DNA from: Arthrobacter sp. NEB 688
GTDB taxonomy: Bacteria > Actinomycetota > Actinomycetes > Actinomycetales > Dermatophilaceae
Reading direction: 5' to 3'
NCBI RefSeq assembly: GCF_013201035.1
Contig: NZ_CP053707.1
Location: 744,001-808,000, forward strand
Length of the DNA stretch: 64,000 nucleotides
Position 1 is the stretch's first letter; the number at the start of each line of letters is the position of its first letter. Shown one piece after another: positions 58,834 through 64,000 of this stretch. Under the pieces are notes generated by a model. The model was not told where the DNA came from. It saw only the letters and a program-made list of their open reading frames with translations, and did no database searches. The translations under genes were made by a program, and so were the position numbers.

Positions 58834-59612
58834 GACCCGGCCACCTCGGCGACGGTCGGGGTGATGCTGCCGGCGTACGCGGGCAGGGTCTGGGCGCCGG
58901 CGTCCTCGACGTCGTAGCCGAGCCCGAAGGCGATGGCGTACTGCCGGATGAGGTCGACGGCGCGGTCGTCCTGCAGCCGGGCCTTCATCGCGTCGGGGCT
59001 GCCGATCGCCGTCACCGTGTACGGCGGGGAGTAGACGCGGCCCTGGAGGATGAGGGTGTTGCCGACGCAGCGGACGGCGCTCGTGGAGATGATCCGCTGG
59101 TCCTGGACCATGATCGCCTCGGCGCCGCCGGCCCACAGGGCGTTGACGACCGCCTCGATGTCCTGCTGGTGGATGACGTAGTCGTCCGGGTCGCCGCCCT
59201 GGGGCACCTCGCCGCCGGGCAGCGGGGCGTCGGTGAGGGTGACGCGCACGGCCGGCCCGCGGACCTCGGTGCGCCCGGCGGCGGTCGCGACCTCGGCGGC
59301 CTGGCGCTCGAGGCGCTGGGTCGTGAGGTCGCCGGGGGCCAGGGCGGCCGTCGCGTCCTCGACCTCGGCGCGCAGCGCGTCGACCTTCTCGGCGCGGTCG
59401 GTGTTGACGCGCGTCTGCTCGCGGATGAGGTCGGGCAGGCGGGTGTAGCCGGTGCGCAGCTCCTCGCCGTCGGAGGCCCGGACGCTGCTCGCGAAGAGGG
59501 CCCCGGCGACGAGCGCGGCGACCGGGACGAGCCAGGGCCACGGCGAGGGACGGTCCACCCGGCCGGCGTGCCGCGAGGGTCGGTCGGGCCGACCGGCGTG
59601 CGTGCCCGGCAC
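58830..59612 (-). CDS. DUF881-family membrane protein
   Basis: A 260-residue protein. A basic N-terminus and one membrane helix (WPWLVPVAALVAGALFASSV) precede a coiled coil (LIREQTRVNTDRAEKVDALR) and a DUF881 domain (GPAVRVTLTDAPLP, YVIHQQDIEAVVNALWAGGA, IGSPDAMKARL). In M. tuberculosis the corresponding gene sits next to crgA. It is first gene of the sortase operon; GTG with GGGAGG upstream. Confidence 0.88.
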   Translation of the reverse strand: MPGTHAGRPDRPSRHAGRVDRPSPWPWLVPVAALVAGALFASSVRASDGEELRTGYTRLPDLIREQTRVNTDRAEKVDALRAEVEDATAALAPGDLTTQRLERQAAEVATAAGRTEVRGPAVRVTLTDAPLPGGEVPQGGDPDDYVIHQQDIEAVVNALWAGGAEAIMVQDQRIISTSAVRCVGNTLILQGRVYSPPYTVTAIGSPDAMKARLQDDRAVDLIRQYAIAFGLGYDVEDAGAQTLPAYAGSITPTVAEVAGS

Positions 59613-59683
59613 CCTGCCTCCCCTCTCTCGCTGACGTGACCTCTACGCTAGGGCACGAGTCTGAACGAACCGGAGGAGTTCCC

Positions 59684-59938
59684 GTGCCCGAGTCCAAGGG
59701 TCGCAAGAAGCCCGCCTACACCCCGCAGCGGACGGCGACGACCGCCCAGCAGGGCCCCAACGCGCGCTGGTTCGTCCCCGTGATGCTCACGCTCATGGTG
59801 CTGGGCCTGCTGTGGGTCGTCACCTTCTACATCTCGGGCGCCAACCAGCTGCCCGTCCCGGCCCTCGGCCGGTGGAACCTCGGCGTCGGCTTCGGCCTGA
59901 TGCTCTCCGGGTTCCTCATGACGACCCGCTGGCGCTGA
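59684..59938 (+). CDS. crgA: Cell division protein CrgA
   Basis: An 84-residue protein with a basic N-terminus (ESKGRKKPAYTPQRTATTAQ) and two membrane helices (FVPVMLTLMVLGLLWVVTFYI and WNLGVGFGLMLSGFLMTTRW). CrgA binds FtsZ, FtsI and FtsQ and stabilises the septum in actinobacteria. GTG 59684 with GGAGGAG six bases upstream. Confidence 0.94.
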   Translation: MPESKGRKKPAYTPQRTATTAQQGPNARWFVPVMLTLMVLGLLWVVTFYISGANQLPVPALGRWNLGVGFGLMLSGFLMTTRWR

Positions 59939-59946
59939 CGCCCGCC

Positions 59947-60221
59947 TCGTCCACAGGCACCACTCCCGGGACCCCGGGGCACCCCACGCCGCGCGTGGTG
60001 GAGCCCCGGGGTCCTGTGCATCCCGGCCCCGGAGGGCCCGTCGTCCACCGTCCGTCCACATCCCGTCCCCAGGATTCGGGGGTTCGTCCCCAGTTGTCCA
60101 CAGGGGTTGTCCCCATTGGGGATGAATGACACAGGTGTAATCCACATGGGGACAGCCTGTGGACAAGTGTGCGAACAACGCGTGGACACGCTGTGGACGC
60201 CTGTGGATGACCGGTGGACGA
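59947..60221. other. Dense cluster of DnaA-box-like 9-mers
   Basis: Two perfect actinobacterial DnaA boxes TTGTCCACA occur in opposite orientation (60094-60102 plus, 60158-60166 minus). Close variants (1-2 mismatches) lie at 59947, 60041, 60052, 60107, 60138, 60181, 60192, 60202 and 60213, so about eleven boxes in 275 bases. The stretch sits between the 3' ends of crgA and the rhomboid gene, where no promoter is needed. The dnaA gene itself is not in the window. Confidence 0.75.
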
Positions 60222-60257
60222 CGGCGACGCCCCGACCGTGGGGTCGGGGCGTCGCCG
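60222..60257 (-). terminator. Terminator behind the rhomboid gene
   Basis: CGGCGACGCCCCGACC pairs perfectly with GGTCGGGGCGTCGCCG around a four-base loop, 19 bases past the rhomboid stop. It abuts the DnaA-box cluster. Confidence 0.85.
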
Positions 60258-60275
60258 GTGCAGCTCGGGGTCGGG

Positions 60276-61181
60276 TCAGAGGGCGTACTTGGCCACCGAC
60301 AGCAGGACGAGGACGACGAAGATCGCGCCGAGCGCCACCCAGTGGATGCGCCGGTCGGCCGGCTTGAGCGGGTCCTTGGAGCGGCCGAGGTAGCCGATGG
60401 CCGCCGCGGCGAGCGCGCCGGTGACCAAACCGCCGAGGTGCGCCTGCCAGGCGATGTTCGGGATGACGAAGCCGATGACGGCGTTGATGCCGATGACGAC
60501 GTACATCCCGGCCGCGGAGCGACCGAGGCTGCGCTGCAGCACGAGGAACGCGCCGAACAGGCCGAAGACCGCTCCCGAGGCCCCGACCGCGGCGGTGAAC
60601 CACGACTCGTCGGCGAGCGTCACGACGCCGCCCGCCGGCTTCGAGGCCAGCAGCAGGATGCCGACCGAGCCGCCGAAGGCGCTCAGCAGGTAGAGGGCGA
60701 TGTACCGGGCGCGGCCCAGCATCGGCTCGAGGTACTGGCCCATGACGTAGAGCGCGTACATGTTGAACGCGACGTGGGTCAGGCCGCCGTGGGCGAAGCC
60801 GGAGGTGAGGAAGCGCCACGGCTGGGTGTCGCCGACGACCGGCGCGAACGCGATGTCGCGCGTGATCGAGGGCTGCACGGTCTGCAGCAGGTAGACCGCG
60901 ACGCAGATGCCGATGATCCAGAGGGTGACCTGGGGGCGGCCGTCGGTGAGGCTGCCGCCGAAGGTCGTCCGACCCTGGCGCACGGTCTTCGAGGCCTCGC
61001 GCACGCAGTCGACGCAGTGGATGCCGACCGCGGCGGGGCGCTGGCACTCGGGGCAGGTGGGCCGTCCGCAGCGCTGGCAGCGCACGTAGGACTCCCGGTC
61101 CGGGTGCCGCGGGCAGGTCGGGACCTGGCCCGCGGCCTCCGGGACGGGAGTCACCGGGGGGATCGGCGGTGGTTCGGACAC
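60276..61181 (-). CDS. Rhomboid-family intramembrane serine protease
   Basis: A 301-residue protein. An N-terminal zinc-binding B-box-like segment has about six Cys/His (CPRHPDRESYVRCQRC and CPEC...HCVDC). The rhomboid core has HVAFNMYALYVMGQYLE, the catalytic Ser in GASGAVFGLFGAF and the His in WQAHLGGLVTG, across six or seven helices. It cleaves membrane proteins within the bilayer; substrate unknown. GTG 61181 with GGGAGA upstream. It follows ppiA in the same direction. Confidence 0.92.
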   Translation of the reverse strand: MSEPPPIPPVTPVPEAAGQVPTCPRHPDRESYVRCQRCGRPTCPECQRPAAVGIHCVDCVREASKTVRQGRTTFGGSLTDGRPQVTLWIIGICVAVYLLQTVQPSITRDIAFAPVVGDTQPWRFLTSGFAHGGLTHVAFNMYALYVMGQYLEPMLGRARYIALYLLSAFGGSVGILLLASKPAGGVVTLADESWFTAAVGASGAVFGLFGAFLVLQRSLGRSAAGMYVVIGINAVIGFVIPNIAWQAHLGGLVTGALAAAAIGYLGRSKDPLKPADRRIHWVALGAIFVVLVLLSVAKYAL

Positions 61182-61212
61182 GTCGGTCTCCCGGGGTGGT
61201 GGTGCGTGGTGC

Positions 61213-61731
61213 TTACTGCTCGATCTCGACGCGCTCGATGACGACGTCGTCGACCGGGCGGTCCTGGGCGCCGGTGCGGACGGCGGCGATCTTGTCGACG
61301 ACCTCGCGGCTGGCGCCGTCGGCGACCTCACCGAAGATCGTGTGCTTGCCGTTGAGCCACGTGGTCGGCGCGACGGTGATGAAGAACTGCGAGCCGTTGG
61401 TGCCCTTGCCCATCCGCTTGCCGGCGTTGGCCATCGCGAGGAGGTAGGGGCGGTCGAACTGCTTGTCGGGGTGGATCTCGTCGTCGAACGCGTAGCCCGG
61501 GCCGCCCATGCCCTGGCCGAGCGGGCAGCCGCCCTGGATCATGAAGCCGGGGATGATGCGGTGGAAGACGAGGCCGTCGTAGAACGGGGTGGGGTTGGTG
61601 CGCCCCGCGTCGTCCTTGTACTCCTGCTCGCCCGTGGCGAGGCCGGTGAAGTTCTTGACCGTCTTCGGCGCCTCGTTGGAGAAGAGCTCGACGACGATCG
61701 GGCCGTGGTTGGTGTGCAGCGTTGCCTTCAT
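61213..61731 (-). CDS. ppiA: Peptidyl-prolyl cis-trans isomerase (cyclophilin)
   Basis: A 172-residue cytoplasmic cyclophilin without signal peptide: TNHGPIVVELFSNEAPKTVK, FHRIIPGFMIQGG with the catalytic Arg, GTNGSQFFITV, and WLNGKHTIFGEV. It catalyses prolyl isomerisation in folding. In M. tuberculosis ppiA also lies close to crgA and the PASTA kinase block, which supports the syntenic placement near the chromosomal origin. Confidence 0.94.
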   Translation of the reverse strand: MKATLHTNHGPIVVELFSNEAPKTVKNFTGLATGEQEYKDDAGRTNPTPFYDGLVFHRIIPGFMIQGGCPLGQGMGGPGYAFDDEIHPDKQFDRPYLLAMANAGKRMGKGTNGSQFFITVAPTTWLNGKHTIFGEVADGASREVVDKIAAVRTGAQDRPVDDVVIERVEIEQ

Positions 61732-61865
61732 GCTCCGATCCTCTCACGCGGCGCCGACGCTCCCGGGTGGGGCGGCTCACGGCATCACTCGTTGTCCTGA
61801 TGCGCCCCGAGCAGCGCAAACAGGGCAGGATGGACGGAAGAGATGTCCCATACCGAGGAGGACGC

Positions 61866-62927
61866 GTGTTCCGCAGCAAGAGCAGGACCGACCAGGCCGT
61901 GGATGCCGTGACGGATGCCGCCGACCGCGTGAGCGCGGCCACGCGCGACGCCGCCGAGCGCGCCACCGACACCGCCCACGACCTGCGCAAGAAGACGAAG
62001 TCCGAGATCAAGGACCTCCGCAAGAGCAGCAAGTCCGAGGCGAAGCACCTGCGCAAGCAGGGCAAGAAGGCTCGCAAGGAGGCCCTCGCGCAGTACGAGT
62101 CGGCCCGCGGGGCGGCCCACGACGCGAACAAGCAGGCGCACGACTACGCCGACACCGCGCGCGACTACGCCGCCTCCGTCGCGCCGAAGGTGCGCGAGGG
62201 CCGCGACCGCGCCCAGGACGCCGCCGAGACCACGCGCCAGAAGGCCGAGGAGGCGCTCGAGGCGCTGGCCCCGCGCGTCGAGCACGCGAAGAAGAGCGCC
62301 GAGCACGCCAAGGAGACCTTCTCCGACGACGTCCTCCCGAAGGTGATGGCGGCCCTCACGGCGATCGCCGCCGGCGCCGCGACCGCGCGCGAGCAGGCCG
62401 CCGAGGCCGCCGAGCGCGCCCCTGACGCCTACGCCGTCCTCAAGGGCGACGCCCGCGCGAAGAAGAGCCGCGGCAAGGGCCGCTGGGTGCTCCTCCTCGG
62501 TGCGGTCGCCGCCGGCGCTGCCGTCATGGCGTACCGCAAGAGCTCCGAGCGCCCCGACCCGTGGGCGAGCGCCGGCTCGTACACGCCGCCGTCCTCGGCC
62601 TCCACGAAGGCGTCCGACGCCGTCGAGACCGCCAAGGAGAAGGCGGGCGAGGTCCGCGAGAAGCTGGCCGAGACCGCCGGCGCCGCCTCCGACCGCGCGA
62701 GCGAGCTCAAGGACAAGGGCCTCGAGAAGGCCGGCGAGCTCAAGGACGCCGCCGCCTCCAAGGCCGAGGACGCCAAGGACGCTGCGTCGGACAAGGCCGA
62801 CGAGGCTGCCGCCACGTGGGAGGACGCCACGTCGGGCGACTCGACCATCCCGTCGACGAGCGGCACGTCCGAGGGCTCCGACCTCTCCACCCCGAACGTC
62901 GACGGCGGCTCGAACGACAAGAGCTGA
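61866..62927 (+). CDS. Alanine-rich coiled-coil protein with one membrane helix
   Basis: A 353-residue protein. Residues about 1-200 are a charged Ala/Lys/Glu coiled coil with apolipoprotein-like 11-mer repeats (RSKSRTDQAVDAVTDAADRV, EIKDLRKSSKSEAKHLRKQG). One membrane helix, WVLLLGAVAAGAAVMAYR, follows at about 205-222. A second coiled coil with EKAGEVREKLAETAG and KDAASDKADEAA repeats precedes a Ser/Thr tail. GTG 61866 follows GGAGG. It resembles DUF5324-type actinobacterial proteins; function unknown, possibly membrane-surface structural. Confidence 0.7.
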   Translation: MFRSKSRTDQAVDAVTDAADRVSAATRDAAERATDTAHDLRKKTKSEIKDLRKSSKSEAKHLRKQGKKARKEALAQYESARGAAHDANKQAHDYADTARDYAASVAPKVREGRDRAQDAAETTRQKAEEALEALAPRVEHAKKSAEHAKETFSDDVLPKVMAALTAIAAGAATAREQAAEAAERAPDAYAVLKGDARAKKSRGKGRWVLLLGAVAAGAAVMAYRKSSERPDPWASAGSYTPPSSASTKASDAVETAKEKAGEVREKLAETAGAASDRASELKDKGLEKAGELKDAAASKAEDAKDAASDKADEAAATWEDATSGDSTIPSTSGTSEGSDLSTPNVDGGSNDKS

Positions 62928-62943
62928 CCCACGACAGACGGAC

Positions 62944-62983
62944 CGGCGCCGGCCGCATCCCCCCGGGGGTGCGGCCGGCGCCG
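62944..62983 (+). terminator. Terminator behind the coiled-coil protein gene
   Basis: CGGCGCCGGCCGCA and TGCGGCCGGCGCCG, extended inward by CCCCC/GGGGG, form a very stable hairpin 17 bases past the stop. Confidence 0.85.
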
Positions 62984-63346
62984 TCGTGTCCGGACCGGGC
63001 GACCCCCTGTCGGCCGTCGGGTCCGGGTGGCGCACGCCCTGGATCGTGCGCGGCTGCGTTCGTGGATGGAGTTGTCCGGCCGGGACGCCCCGGGGCGATG
63101 GAGGGGGTCGCGACCAAGGTGCCGTCGCACCCGTCGCGTCACCGTCCCGGGACGTCGGCCGTGTCGGCTCGCAACCCCTTCGAGGCCCTGCCTGGAGTCG
63201 ACGAGCCCGAATGTAGACCTGCCGGAGATGACAGGGAATGGCCCGATGGGACTACTGTCGAACGTTCTGCGCGGGCCTGTCGGCAAAGCCGATGGTCAGG
63301 GCCGTTTCCGCGGTCCCATCACGATTTCGCCGGTGCTTGACGTCGG
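62984..63346. other. Gene-free stretch
   Basis: The 363 bases between the terminator and the end of the NERD-domain gene have lower GC than their surroundings, with no ribosome-site/ORF combination and no repeat found elsewhere in the window. No promoter or RNA structure could be assigned. Confidence 0.4.
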
Positions 63347-64000
63347 TCAGCTCGGGGGCAGCGCAGCGGCCAGGCGACGGTGGAGCGCGTCGATCGCGAC
63401 CGCATCCAGCGGACCAGCCTGCTGCAGGTGCTTGTAGAGCTTCTTCGGCCAGAGGACCTGCACGCCGCGGGTCGTGAAGTCACCGCCGAACAGTGGCCAG
63501 TCTGCGTCGAGGAAGCAGAGAGCGCCTTCGACCGGCACGCCCTCCCCGACGATGTCTCGCACCAGCGCGACCTGCTTGAGCACGCCGTCGACGAGCTTGC
63601 TGCAGTCCCGTGAGCCGATCATCAGCTTCTCGACCCGGGGTCGCAGGATGCCGCCCTCCACCCGCAGGGACGGCCGGCCCTTGTAGCGCTTGGCGTCGAT
63701 GACGACCACACCGTGCGCCGTCACGGCGATGTGGTCGATGTTGGCGCGCGTGCAGGGGATGCGGCGGTCGTGCAACAACCGGACGGTGTCGCCGGCCTGG
63801 CCGTCGAGCCCCTTGCCGAGAAGCTCCTCGCCAATGGCCCCGGTGTCCCACGCCCGCGTCGACTGCGGGTCGTCGGTCACCGCGAGGATGAGGCCGCCGA
63901 GTTTGGGGTGTCTCGTGCGGATGCCCTCCTCGCGCTTGGCCTTCCGCCGCTCGAACTCTCGGCGGGCGGATGCACCAGCGACTCCGCTGTCGACGACCTC
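63347..64000 (-). CDS. NERD (nuclease-related) domain protein, start beyond window
   Basis: The reverse-strand frame is open from the stop at 63347 to the window edge, giving at least 217 residues. An inner GTG at 63880 would start a 177-residue form, but in-frame sequence upstream (ARREFERRKAKREEGIRTRH then PKLGGLILAVTDDPQSTRAW) matches the usual N-terminal half of actinobacterial NERD proteins, so the true start is outside. The NERD core is NIDHIAVTAHGVVVIDAKRYKG, with the Asp/Asp-x-Lys pattern of nuclease-like folds. Activity on DNA is a family prediction only. Confidence 0.82.
   Translation of the reverse strand, partial: EVVDSGVAGASARREFERRKAKREEGIRTRHPKLGGLILAVTDDPQSTRAWDTGAIGEELLGKGLDGQAGDTVRLLHDRRIPCTRANIDHIAVTAHGVVVIDAKRYKGRPSLRVEGGILRPRVEKLMIGSRDCSKLVDGVLKQVALVRDIVGEGVPVEGALCFLDADWPLFGGDFTTRGVQVLWPKKLYKHLQQAGPLDAVAIDALHRRLAAALPPS

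Noticed and set aside
59939-60275. Chromosomal origin oriC
   Set aside because: The DnaA-box cluster is striking, but dnaA and dnaN are absent, no clear AT-rich unwinding element is seen, and the GC-skew switch cannot be judged in this window. Kept as a DnaA-box cluster only.
62928-63346. Riboswitch or noncoding RNA in the gap before the NERD gene
   Set aside because: Apart from the terminator hairpin, no conserved RNA motif or strong stem was recognised, and both flanking genes end here.

Overview
The window is a very GC-rich chromosome segment from an actinobacterium. GTG starts are common, genes overlap as ATGA/GTGA, and GGAGG Shine-Dalgarno sequences recur. The right end carries the actinobacterial cell-division/kinase block (fhaA-fhaB-pstP-rodA-pbpA-pknB, a TrpG/PabA-type amidotransferase, class E sortase, DUF881, crgA, rhomboid, ppiA) that lies near dnaA in many actinobacteria. 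Overall gene content would fit Intrasporangiaceae or a relative, but that is inference. No phage, transposase or integrase gene is visible.

Left end (1-2689): the end of a sugar ABC uptake operon. Then 2693-18486 holds, or borders on, a ribosomally made thiopeptide/TOMM-type gene cluster. Its parts are a 52-residue precursor with an LPEMGA|S leader/core junction and an 18-residue Ser-rich core (5886-6044), a LuxR-type regulator with a receiver-like domain that lacks the phospho-acceptor Asp, an FAD monooxygenase behind the regulator, and a coupled biosynthetic operon. That operon encodes a SpaB_C-like candidate pyridine synthase, a glutamylating-type dehydratase, a 1142-residue cyclodehydratase, a tandem nitroreductase-fold protein and a TbtC-like elimination protein. 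A SagB dehydrogenase and a membrane protein are transcribed towards this operon. A palindrome TGAC-N4-GTCA occurs once upstream of each of the four apparent transcription units and is probably the regulator's operator. No exporter, leader protease or recognised immunity gene is visible.

18.7-26.8 kb: ergothioneine genes egtB-egtD, an SDR plus stand-alone E2-type acyltransferase pair, bacterioferritin and its ferredoxin behind an IdeR/DtxR-like box, a GNAT enzyme, and a condensation-domain protein divergent from an alpha/beta hydrolase. 26.6-30.7 kb: an Asp23/Gls24-AmaP-DUF2273-CsbD envelope-stress block divergent from an ECF sigma factor whose promoter looks autoregulated. 30.7-31.15 kb: six 34-base units bounded by GTGCA/TGCAC. 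31.15-41.2 kb: dinB, small membrane proteins, glycerate kinase, a lipoprotein, a sterol-desaturase-family protein, DoxX/MarR, and MerR/SulP.

41.2-45.1 kb: a 3.7-kb segment (DedA, a methyltransferase, a two-component system) lies between two ~130-base direct repeats. Each repeat carries a long hairpin, the tRNA terminator and the 3' tip of tRNA-Leu(CAG); only the right copy has the whole tRNA. 45.2-49.3 kb: pirin and two surface-glycan-type membrane proteins. 49.4-62 kb: the FHA/PP2C/RodA/PBP/PASTA-kinase block and neighbours. The convergent crgA-rhomboid gap (59947-60221) is packed with DnaA-box-like 9-mers, two of them perfect. The right edge cuts a NERD-domain gene that runs off the window.

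All assignments were made by eye from motifs, without database searches.
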